DNA of 64,000 bases from JAVVHH01 sp965199585. GTDB taxonomy: Bacteria; Pseudomonadota; Alphaproteobacteria; Acetobacterales; Acetobacteraceae. The notes under the pieces were generated by a model that worked only from the letters and a program-made list of their open reading frames with translations, made no database searches and was not told where the DNA came from. Location of the stretch: NCBI GenBank assembly GCA_965199585.1, contig CBDASI010000002.1, forward strand, positions 124,001 to 188,000, given 5' to 3'. Positions 56,735 to 64,000 of the stretch are shown here, piece by piece (within the stretch, counting starts at the first letter, position 1; the number at the start of each line of letters is the position of its first letter). The position numbers were made by a program, and so were the translations under genes.

Positions 56735-57786
56735 GCCGCGCTCCCCAGCCGCTGGCCCGAATAGGTCCCGGCACGGATCGCCTGCCACCATTTCTCGTTG
56801 GCGATGTACCACTCCACCGTCCGCTTCAGCCCGGCGGTGAAATCATGCTTGGCCGTCCAGCCCAGCGCCGCCTCGGCGCGCGCCGGGTCGATCTCGTAGC
56901 GGAAATCGTGGCCGGGCCGGTCGGTGACGAAGTGGATCAGCCGCTCGCGCGGGCCCGCCGGGTCCGGCCGCAAGGCGTCGACGGTGGCGCAGATGGCACG
57001 CACAACCTCAAGGTTGGAGCGGGTCTGCCGCGGCCCGATGCACAGCGTGGCGCCGGGCTCCGCGCGTTCCAACGCCAGCACCAGCGCCTCGGCATGATCG
57101 TCGACATATAGCCAGTCGCGCTGGTTCGATCCGTCGCCATAGACCGGCAATTGCTTGCCCTGCAGCGCATTGAGCGTGACCAGCGGGATCAGCTTCTCGG
57201 GGAATTGCCAGGGACCATAATTGTTCGTCGTGTTGGTGACGAAGCTTGGCAGGCCGTAGGTGTGGAACCAGGCGCGCACGAGGTGGTCGGAGCCCGCTTT
57301 GCTGGCCGAATAGGGGCTGCGCGGATCATACGGCGTGGTCTCGTCGAACGGCGGGTCGGACGGTCCGAGCGCGCCGAACACCTCGTCGGTCGAGATATGG
57401 TGGAAGCGGAACGCCGCCTTGGCGTCCGGCACCAGGCGCTGCCAGTAGGCGCGCGCGGCGTCGAGCATGACGAAGGTGCCGACCACGTTGGTGGTAATGA
57501 AATCCGCCGGCCCGTCGATCGAGCGGTCGACATGGCTTTCCGCGGCCAGGTGCATGACCGCGTCGGGTCGATGCGTGGCAAAGATCTCGCCGATGGCCGC
57601 GGAGTCGGTGATGTCGGCGCGTAGATGCGTGTGGCGCGGGTCGGTCGCGGCTTCCTCGAGCGCGTCGAGCGAGGCGGCATAGGTCATCTTGTCGACGTTG
57701 ACGACGCTGTGCCCGGTCGAGCGGATCAGGTGGCGGATGACGGCGGAGCCGATGAAACCACAGCCGCCGGTGACGAGAATGCGCAT
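56731..57786 (-). CDS. rfbB: dTDP-glucose 4,6-dehydratase
   Basis: 351-residue extended SDR enzyme. NAD motif ILVTGGCGFIGSAV; AESHVDRSID; STDEVFGALG (Thr/Asp/Glu catalytic set); YSASKAGSDHLV (Tyr-x3-Lys); NNYGPWQFPEKLIP. First gene of rfbB-A-C-D-glycosyltransferase, in which every junction overlaps by 3-4 nt, so the five are translated in step. Divergent from the large glycosyltransferase gene. Confidence 0.96.
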   Translation of the reverse strand: MRILVTGGCGFIGSAVIRHLIRSTGHSVVNVDKMTYAASLDALEEAATDPRHTHLRADITDSAAIGEIFATHRPDAVMHLAAESHVDRSIDGPADFITTNVVGTFVMLDAARAYWQRLVPDAKAAFRFHHISTDEVFGALGPSDPPFDETTPYDPRSPYSASKAGSDHLVRAWFHTYGLPSFVTNTTNNYGPWQFPEKLIPLVTLNALQGKQLPVYGDGSNQRDWLYVDDHAEALVLALERAEPGATLCIGPRQTRSNLEVVRAICATVDALRPDPAGPRERLIHFVTDRPGHDFRYEIDPARAEAALGWTAKHDFTAGLKRTVEWYIANEKWWQAIRAGTYSGQRLGSAA

Positions 57787-57888
57787 GCCGTTCCATTACG
57801 ATCTGGTCGCCGACGACGCAATCAGGCAGCGCCAGACTCAACGGAGAGTCGCCGGAAACTCCGGGGCTGAGCTAAGTTGTGCCTCGCC

Positions 57889-60762
57889 ATGGCGCCCCAA
57901 CCATTCGGATCAGCCGAGCCGCCCCCTTCCCTCGTCGAGCGACGGGTCACGCTGGTCATCGACCCGGCGCAGCTACGCGGAACCTGGACCGTCGGCGAGC
58001 CGGCCGAGACCGCCATCCTGCTCGACGGCGTCGTCCAAGCCATTGTCCCCGCCGGACCTTGCGGCTTCGCCTGGGACATCCCGCCCCATGTCTTCGGCCG
58101 GCTGCTCGACATCGTCGCGACCGAAAACGGCGCATCGTTCCTTGCCGCGCCGGCCGATCTGAGCGCCGTCCGCGCGGTGCACTGGACACAGTGGGCGCTC
58201 GGCCCGGGCGGCGTCTCCGGCAGCTTTCAGGCCGACGCCACCGACGCGGCGACCCTGCCGGTCGGCTTCGTCGCCGACGGCATTCGCTACGCCTCCGGCT
58301 TCGCGCACCGCCTTGCCGACGGCGCCTTCGCCTTCGAGATCCCGCTCCACCGCCTGCCGAGCGGGCTCGGCGGCCTCGCGCTGCAGCCCGCCATCGGCAC
58401 GCTCGTGCTGCCGCCGGTGCTGCACATTCCGGCTGAGGCGTTCGGGCATGTCGGCATGGTCGAGACCGGCGAGCCCTGGCGCGTCCGCGGTTGGGCCGCC
58501 GGGCGCCACGCGGGCGGGACGGTGCCGCTCGACCTGTTCCTGGACGGCGCCTGGGTGCGCAGCTTCCCGGCGGACCGGCCGCGGACGGATGTCGGCGCGC
58601 TCGGCTATGGCGACCGGGCCGGGTTCGACGAGCCGGTATCGGCCCCGCTCGATCGCGCCGTGCTGGTCGACGTCCGCGTGTCCGGGGGCCCGAGCCTCGG
58701 CGGCAGCCCCTACGTGCGTCCGGCGGCGCCGCGCCACGTCGGCTATCTCGACCGCGCCGACGAGTTCTCGGCCAGCGGCTGGGCGCTCGACCTGCAGGCG
58801 CTCGACCGGCCGGTTCGGGTCGAGGCGGTGTGCGACGGCGAGATCGTCGGCACCGGGCTGGCAAATCTCGATCGCGGCGACGTCGCCGAGGCCGGCCTAC
58901 CGACGGCGCGCTGCGGGTTTACGCTGTCGCTGAGCCACCCCGGCGGCAGCATGATCGGCCGCGCCGTCTCGTTGATCATCGCCGGCACCAGCCTCGAACT
59001 GCCGGGATCGCCGCAGCACATCGCCCTCAACCCGAATGCGGCGGCGTTCCTGCAGCGCCGCCCGCCGCCGCCGCCGCTGCTCGCCCGGATCCGCCGGCGC
59101 CTGACCCATCGCGTGCGCGACGTGCTGGTCTCCATCGTCATGCCGGTGCACGAGACGCGGCGCGACTGGCTGCTCGACGCCATCGGCAGCGTCACCGCGC
59201 AATGGTCCGACAACTGGGAACTGATCTGCGTCGACGACGGATCGGCCGCGCCGCACGTGCAGGATGTAATGCAGGCCGCCGCACGGGACGAGCGGGTGCG
59301 CGTGATCCGCCTGGCGCAGAACGGCGGCACCGCGCGGGCGACCAATGCGGGGCTGCACGCGGCGCGCGGAGACTACGTCGCCTTCCTCGATCACGACGAC
59401 GCGCTCGAGCCCGACGCGGTCTATCACTTGTCGCGTGCGGCGCAGCAGGGTCGGGCCGGCCTGATCTACAGCGACGAGGTGGTGACCGGGTCGTCGCTGG
59501 CCGACATGGTGCAGCTTCGCGCGCGGCCGGCCTGGAGTCACGACTACTATCTGTCGCACCCGTATTTCGTGCACCTGGTCGCCGTGCGGCGCGATCTGGC
59601 GCTGTCGGTCGGCGGCCTGGACGAGAGCCTGCCGGTCTCGGCCGACGTCGACTTTGTGCTCCGCGTCGCCGAACGGACGCCGGACGCGATCGCCCACGTG
59701 CCGCGCGTGCTCTACCGTTGGCGCACCCATCGGCAAAGCGCCGGGCACCGGCAGCAGGCCGAGGTGATGGCCGCGACTCAGGGCGCGATCGGTCGGCATC
59801 TGGCCCGGCTGGGCCAGCCGGCGACGGTGACGGCCGGGCTGGGCTTCAACCAGTTCCGGCTGGACTGGCCGGACGATGGGGGCGAGGTACTGATCGTCAT
59901 CCCGACCAAGAACCGCGTCGACCTGCTGCGCCGCTGCATCGAGAGCGTCGAGGCGACGACGCAGGGCGAGCGCTACCGCATCGTCGTCGTGGACCATCAA
60001 TCGACCGATCCGGCCAGCGTCGCCTATCTCGCCTCGTTGTCCCACACCGTGATGCCCTACACGGGCGCGTTCAACTTTTCGGCGATCAACAACCTCGCCG
60101 TCCGCACGCTGGGCGGCGCCTCGCCTTACGTGCTGTTTCTCAACAACGACGTCGAGGCCGTGACGCCCGGCTGGCTCGGCCGCCTGCGCAGCCTGGCGGC
60201 ACGGCCGGAGGTCGGGGCGGTCGGGCCGCTGCTGCTCTACGGCGACGGGCGGATCCAGCACGCCGGGGTGATCATCGGCTTCGGCGGCACCGCGGATCAC
60301 GCGATGCGGTTCGTCGCGCCGGACCAGCCGGACGGCTCGCGCGACCCCGGCTACAATGCCGGCCTGACCAGCCTGCGCGACTACTCTGCCGTGACCGCCG
60401 CCTGCATGATGATGCGCCGACCCGTCTTCGATCGGCTCGGCGGGTTCGACGAGGCGCTCGCCGTCGGGTTCAACGACACCGATCTCTGCCTCCGGCTGCG
60501 CGCGGCCGGGCTCCGGGTCCTCTACGACGGACACACCGTCCTGAAGCACCACGAATCCGCGACCCGCGGCAGCATCAAGGCACTCGCCGACCCGCCCGAG
60601 GATGGCAGGTTCTTCCGGCAGCGCTGGGCCGCCTTCATCCGCCGTGGCGACCCGTTCTACAACCCGGCGCTCTCGCTCACCGGCGTCGACCACCGCCTGC
60701 GGCACGACCGAATCCACCCGCGCAGCCTGGACACCCGTTTCAGCGGCCGCGACCTGATATAG
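57889..60762 (+). CDS. Large bifunctional family 2 glycosyltransferase with N-terminal repeat domains
   Basis: 957 residues. Residues about 1-390 contain several beta-rich repeats, two of them recognisable as copies of a GWA-type module (VRGWAAGRHAGG...GAWVRSFPAD; ASGWALDLQALDRPV...GEIVGTG). They may bind carbohydrate. Two GT-A domains follow: the first from VLVSIVMPVHETRRDWL with FLDHDDALEPDA, the second from EVLIVIPTKNRVDLLRRC with LFLNNDVEAVTPGWL and GGFDEALAVGFNDTDL. It may build a two-sugar repeat of a surface polysaccharide. ATG 57889 is preferred over a TTG 12 nt upstream. Confidence 0.88.
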   Translation: MAPQPFGSAEPPPSLVERRVTLVIDPAQLRGTWTVGEPAETAILLDGVVQAIVPAGPCGFAWDIPPHVFGRLLDIVATENGASFLAAPADLSAVRAVHWTQWALGPGGVSGSFQADATDAATLPVGFVADGIRYASGFAHRLADGAFAFEIPLHRLPSGLGGLALQPAIGTLVLPPVLHIPAEAFGHVGMVETGEPWRVRGWAAGRHAGGTVPLDLFLDGAWVRSFPADRPRTDVGALGYGDRAGFDEPVSAPLDRAVLVDVRVSGGPSLGGSPYVRPAAPRHVGYLDRADEFSASGWALDLQALDRPVRVEAVCDGEIVGTGLANLDRGDVAEAGLPTARCGFTLSLSHPGGSMIGRAVSLIIAGTSLELPGSPQHIALNPNAAAFLQRRPPPPPLLARIRRRLTHRVRDVLVSIVMPVHETRRDWLLDAIGSVTAQWSDNWELICVDDGSAAPHVQDVMQAAARDERVRVIRLAQNGGTARATNAGLHAARGDYVAFLDHDDALEPDAVYHLSRAAQQGRAGLIYSDEVVTGSSLADMVQLRARPAWSHDYYLSHPYFVHLVAVRRDLALSVGGLDESLPVSADVDFVLRVAERTPDAIAHVPRVLYRWRTHRQSAGHRQQAEVMAATQGAIGRHLARLGQPATVTAGLGFNQFRLDWPDDGGEVLIVIPTKNRVDLLRRCIESVEATTQGERYRIVVVDHQSTDPASVAYLASLSHTVMPYTGAFNFSAINNLAVRTLGGASPYVLFLNNDVEAVTPGWLGRLRSLAARPEVGAVGPLLLYGDGRIQHAGVIIGFGGTADHAMRFVAPDQPDGSRDPGYNAGLTSLRDYSAVTAACMMMRRPVFDRLGGFDEALAVGFNDTDLCLRLRAAGLRVLYDGHTVLKHHESATRGSIKALADPPEDGRFFRQRWAAFIRRGDPFYNPALSLTGVDHRLRHDRIHPRSLDTRFSGRDLI

Positions 60763-60773
60763 AGCGAGGCATC

Positions 60774-61778
60774 ATGCCCGATCTCACCCTCACTCTCACC
60801 GGCGACCTCGCCGACCGCTTCGCCGCCATCGCCCTCGGGCACGTCGAGCGCGAATACCCCAACAAGCCCGGCCACGTGCTGGACGGCCCGGACGACGCGC
60901 TCACCCCCGCCACGCTGCACCCCGTCTTCTACGGCAGCTTCGACTGGCACTCCTGCGTGCACAGCTACTGGCTGCTCGCCCGCGTGCTGCGGCGCTACCC
61001 GGACGGCGCCTCCGCCGACGCGATCCGGCGGTTGTTCGACCGCCAGATCGTGGCCGACAAAGTGGCCGGCGAATGCCGATACTTCGCCCGACCAAGCGCC
61101 CGCGGCTACGAGCGGCCATACGGCTGGGCGTGGCTGCTGAAGCTCGCCGCCGAACTCGCGACGCTGCCGGACCCGCGATGGGCCGCTGCCCTCAAGCCGC
61201 TGGCAACGGTGATCGTCACCCGCTTCCAGGTTTTCCTGCCGATCGCGACCTATCCCGTGCGCGCCGGCACCCATGGCAACACCGCCTTCGCCCTCCGCCT
61301 GGCTGCCGACTACGCCGACCCGGACCTGCTCGCGCTGCTCCGCGCCACCGCGACCCGGTGGTATGGCGCCGACGCCGCCTGCCCCGCCTGGGACGAGCCC
61401 TGCGGCGACGATTTCCTCTCCCCCGCGCTCGTCGAGGCCGAGTGCATGCGGCGCCTGCACGGCCCGGACTTCGCGGCCTGGTTCGCACGCTTCCTGCCGC
61501 GGATTGCCGAGGGCCACCCGGCGGTGCTGTTCCAGCCGGTGCAGCCCAGCGACCGGACCGACGGCAAGATCGCCCATCTCGACGGCCTCAACCTCAGCCG
61601 CGCCTGGTGCCTGCGCGCGCTCGCCCCAATCGGCGGCACCCGCCTCGACTCCGCCGCGGCCGCGCACCTGGACGCCGCCATGCCGCATCTGGCAGGGCAT
61701 TACATGGGCGAGCACTGGCTGGCGACCTACGCCATGCTGGCGCTCGACGAAACGACGACACCGGGAGAAACGGCATGA
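60774..61778 (+). CDS. DUF2891 family protein
   Basis: 334 residues: an alpha/alpha-barrel-like helical protein with HVEREYPNKPGHVLDGPDD, HPVFYGSFDWHSCVHSYWLLARVLRRYP, RPYGWAWLLKLAAEL and RAGTHGNTAFALRLAADYA. These Trp/His-rich motifs define DUF2891, whose function is unknown. GAGG lies 5 nt before the ATG. Its stop overlaps the acuI-like gene start by 4 nt. Confidence 0.85.
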   Translation: MPDLTLTLTGDLADRFAAIALGHVEREYPNKPGHVLDGPDDALTPATLHPVFYGSFDWHSCVHSYWLLARVLRRYPDGASADAIRRLFDRQIVADKVAGECRYFARPSARGYERPYGWAWLLKLAAELATLPDPRWAAALKPLATVIVTRFQVFLPIATYPVRAGTHGNTAFALRLAADYADPDLLALLRATATRWYGADAACPAWDEPCGDDFLSPALVEAECMRRLHGPDFAAWFARFLPRIAEGHPAVLFQPVQPSDRTDGKIAHLDGLNLSRAWCLRALAPIGGTRLDSAAAAHLDAAMPHLAGHYMGEHWLATYAMLALDETTTPGETA

Positions 61779-62753
61779 GTTTTCGGGCGCTGCGCGTGAG
61801 CAAGGGGCAACCCCCGACGGTCGAGATCGCGACGCTGGAGGACGACGCGCTCATGGACGGCGACGTGACCGTCGCGGTCAGCCACTCGACCATCAACTAC
61901 AAGGACGGCCTCGCGCTGACCGGCGCCGCCCCCATTCTGCGCCGCTCGCCGATGACGCCCGGGGTGGATTTCGCCGGCGAGGTGATCGCGTCCGACAGCG
62001 CCGAGTTCGCCGTGGGCGACCGCGTCGTGCTGAACGGCTGGGGGGTCGGCGAGACGCACGATGGCGGCCTGGCCGAGCGAGCGCGCGTCAAGTCGGACTG
62101 GCTGATCCACCTGCCGGACGGGTTGAGCCCGGCCGAGGCGATGGCGGTCGGCACCGCCGGCTACACCGCGGCGCTCTCCGTATTGGCGCTCGAGCGTTTC
62201 GGCATCGGCCCGGCCAGCGGCGATGTGCTGGTCACGGGCGCGGCCGGCGGCGTCGGCAGCATGGCGATCGCGTTGCTGGCGGCGGCGGGCTATCGGGTGA
62301 TCGCGTCATCGCGCCGGGCTGCGGCGGAGGCCGGTTACCTGACGGGCCTCGGCGCTGCCGAGGTGATGGACGCGGCCGAACTCGGCAGTCCCGGCCGTCC
62401 GCTTGGCAAGGAGCGCTGGGCCGCGGCGATCGACAGCGTCGGCAGTCATACGCTGGCCAACGTCTTGGCCGGCACCCGCTACGACGGAATCGTCCGCCTG
62501 CGGCCTGGCGCAGGGCAGCGATCTACCGGTCACGGTGATGCCGTTCATCCTGCGCGGGGTGACGCTGGCCGGCATCAACTCGGTGACCGTGACGAAGGCC
62601 AAGCGTATCGAGGCATGGGCGCGGTTGGCCCGGGATCTGGACCGCGCTGCGCTGGCGCGCATGACGCGCCACGTCTCGCTCGATCAGGCGGTGGCGGTCG
62701 GCGCCGAGATCGTGGCCGGCACGGTGCGCGGCCGGGTCGTCGTCGACCTCTAG
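61775..62753 (+). pseudogene. Acrylyl-CoA reductase-like MDR oxidoreductase (AcuI/YhdH), frameshifted
   Basis: Codons 1-240 read as an intact zinc-independent MDR enzyme: SHSTINYKDGLALTG, TPGVDFAGEVIASD, VLNGWGVGETHDGG, GTAGYTAALSVLALE, VTGAAGGVGSMAIALLA. After DGIV (62494) the frame is lost; the family continuation ACGLAQGSDLPVTVMPFILRGV is found in the +1 frame from 62496 and runs to the normal C-terminus at 62753. One extra base (or two missing) at about 62494-62496 explains this. The repaired protein would be about 326 residues, the family length. Could be a true lesion or a sequencing error. Confidence 0.85.
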
Positions 62754-62929
62754 CCTTTATGCTTGTCGGGGACGGCCGCGGTCTCCGTCGCCTGCCGGTC
62801 GCTGGTCGGCGCGCCGGTGGCCTCGGCCTTGTCCGCCGCGGGCGGAACCCCGTTCGGCGCGTGTTCGTGGCTGACCGTCGGCGCCTCTTCGGGGGCTGGG
62901 TGGTCGGCCGGCTTCGCTGGTTGTGTCAT
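62750..62929 (-). CDS. Small disordered Pro/Ala-rich protein (59 residues)
   Basis: The ATG at 62929 overlaps the DegT-family aminotransferase stop by 4 nt (ATGA), followed by 59 codons. The product is low-complexity and rich in Ala, Pro, Glu and Thr (MTQPAKPADHPAPEE ... VPDKHKG), with no fold, signal or membrane span. Overlap coupling and frame openness support it; composition alone would not. Its 3' end overlaps the convergent acuI-like gene by 4 nt. Confidence 0.5.
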   Translation of the reverse strand: MTQPAKPADHPAPEEAPTVSHEHAPNGVPPAADKAEATGAPTSDRQATETAAVPDKHKG

Positions 62930-64000
62930 CGTTCTGCAACGCCGACGGGAGTACCTGGTTTCGCCATTGCCGCCGCGACCGCATCGCAGATCAGGTCGAG
63001 CTGATCGTCTGACAGGTCCGGATGGATCGGCAGCGCCATGATCCGGCGTGACAGGTCCTCGGCCACCGGCAGCGCCGTGCCGTCATGCGCGCCGGCATAG
63101 GCGGGCTGCAGGTGCAGCGGGCGGGGATAGTAGATCGCGCTCGGCACGCCCGCGCTCCGTAGCGAGCCCTGCAGCGCCGCCCGTTCCGCCTCGGATGGCA
63201 GCAGGATCGCGTAGATCGCCCAGGCGCTGGTGCTGTCCAGCACCCGCGCCGGCACGTGCACCAGCCCGGCCAGCCGCCGGTCGTAATGCCGCGCGATCGC
63301 CTCGCGCCGGGCCAGCTCGTCGTCGAACATGTCCAGCTTGGCCAGCAGGATCGCCGCCTGCAACGTGTCGAGCCGGCCGTTCATGCCGATCCGCAGCACG
63401 TCGTAGCGGGTCGTGCCCTCGCCATGGGTGCGCAGGCTGCGGAACAGCGCGGCGCGGTCGTCGTCGTCGGTGAACAACGCGCCGCCATCGCCGTAGGCGC
63501 CGAACGGCTTGCTCGGGAAGAAGCTGGTCGCCGTCGCATCGGCCTGGGTGCCGAGCTTGGCGCCGTGCAGGCTCGCGCCGAACGACTGCGCCAGATCGTC
63601 GAGCAGGAACAGCCCCCGCGACCCGGCGATCCGTTGCAAGGCCGGCCAGTCCGCCGGCTGCCCGAACAGGTCCACCCCGATGATCGCGCGCGGTTTGAGA
63701 TGGCCCGGCGTGGTGGCGATACGATGCTCCAGATGCGCCGGGTCGATCTGGAACGTCCGCGGATCGACGTCGACGAACACCGGCGTCGCTCCGAGCAGCA
63801 GCGGCACCTCGGCCGTCGCCGTATAGGTGAACGCCGGCAGGTACACCGCGTCGCCGGCGCCGATGCCCTCGGCCATCATCGCGATCTGCAATGCGTCCGT
63901 GCCGGAACTCACGCCGACGCAGTGCTTGGCGCCGCAATACGCTGCTAGCCGCTCCTCGAGCTCGACCACCTCCGGCCCAAGGATGAATTGGCAATGCGCC
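62926..64000 (-). CDS. DegT/DnrJ/EryC1/StrS-family aminotransferase (5' end cut by window edge)
   Basis: PLP-dependent sugar aminotransferase family, which transfers an amino group to keto-sugar nucleotides for surface glycans. The visible C-terminal 357 residues begin AHCQFILGPEVVELEE and continue YCGAKHCVGVSSGTDALQIAM (cofactor phosphate site), DDLAQSFGA (Asp that contacts the pyridine ring), FFPSKPFGAYGDGG with the PLP lysine, and HYDRRLAG. The start lies beyond 64000. Consistent with the neighbouring polysaccharide genes. Confidence 0.93.
   Translation of the reverse strand, partial: AHCQFILGPEVVELEERLAAYCGAKHCVGVSSGTDALQIAMMAEGIGAGDAVYLPAFTYTATAEVPLLLGATPVFVDVDPRTFQIDPAHLEHRIATTPGHLKPRAIIGVDLFGQPADWPALQRIAGSRGLFLLDDLAQSFGASLHGAKLGTQADATATSFFPSKPFGAYGDGGALFTDDDDRAALFRSLRTHGEGTTRYDVLRIGMNGRLDTLQAAILLAKLDMFDDELARREAIARHYDRRLAGLVHVPARVLDSTSAWAIYAILLPSEAERAALQGSLRSAGVPSAIYYPRPLHLQPAYAGAHDGTALPVAEDLSRRIMALPIHPDLSDDQLDLICDAVAAAMAKPGTPVGVAER

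Noticed and set aside
58491..61778. Frame open for 1095 codons across the double glycosyltransferase and DUF2891 genes
   Set aside because: Only its last 335 codons (from 60774) have family character; the rest is an Arg/Ala-rich out-of-frame reading caused by high GC.

Overview
The window is GC-rich, densely packed bacterial chromosome. Hopanoid genes (hpnH, hpnM, hpnI, hpnJ with ispH and dxs), a single-chain GcvP under a tandem glycine riboswitch, an RpoH-type sigma factor, CCA-encoding tRNA genes and the codon bias together suggest an alphaproteobacterium, most likely Rhodospirillales/Acetobacteraceae. That placement is inference; there is no rRNA gene to test it. I saw no insertion sequence, prophage, integrase or CRISPR array.

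Layout. 1-2200: 3' part of argC, the rplM-rpsI operon and tRNA-Tyr. 2245-11400: an rRNA methyltransferase, a FAH/hydratase-family enzyme, a mutarotase, a DegP-like protease, an MFS carrier, a BenE transporter and an ABC exporter. 11458-13373: a secreted beta-propeller and a decayed slipin gene. 13396-20976: the hopanoid block, with hpnH and ispH on the minus strand and dxs-hpnM-hpnI-hpnJ on the plus strand. 20973-31921: SMP-30 enzyme, lipase with C-terminal repeats, Kup, a molybdopterin oxidoreductase, an OhrR-like regulator, a wrbA-lipid kinase-PAP2 operon and an M29 aminopeptidase. 32524-36815: two transglutaminase-like proteins with a circularly permuted ATP-grasp/alpha-E fusion. This is the least understood system here and the best candidate for new biology. 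36902-44504: tRNA-Glu, a DUF2256 mini-protein, RluD, RpoH, a CDF metal exporter, a sensorless histidine kinase core, tRNA-Arg, several unknowns and a receiver-less winged-helix protein. 44568-50157: glycine riboswitch, gcvT-gcvH-gcvP and a two-domain retropepsin-like lipoprotein. 50234-53383: a legumain-like lipoprotein, a D-2-hydroxyacid dehydrogenase and two RNA-modification genes. 53513-64000: a surface-polysaccharide region with the dTDP-rhamnose set rfbB-rfbA-rfbC-rfbD coupled to a glycosyltransferase, a 957-residue double glycosyltransferase, a DUF2891 protein, a frameshifted acuI-like gene and the C-terminal part of a DegT-family aminotransferase.

How the genes work together. dxs and ispH encode the first and last steps of the MEP isoprenoid pathway and sit among genes that extend and decorate the hopanoid side chain, so precursor supply and lipid tailoring appear co-located. 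The rfb genes make dTDP-L-rhamnose for the adjacent glycosyltransferases. Many neighbours overlap by 4 nt (ATGA, GTGA or TTGA), which indicates translational coupling and was used to choose several starts, including GTG and TTG starts. Two genes are visibly broken (slipin and acuI-like). Three short genes below about 60 codons were recovered by reading the sequence directly.
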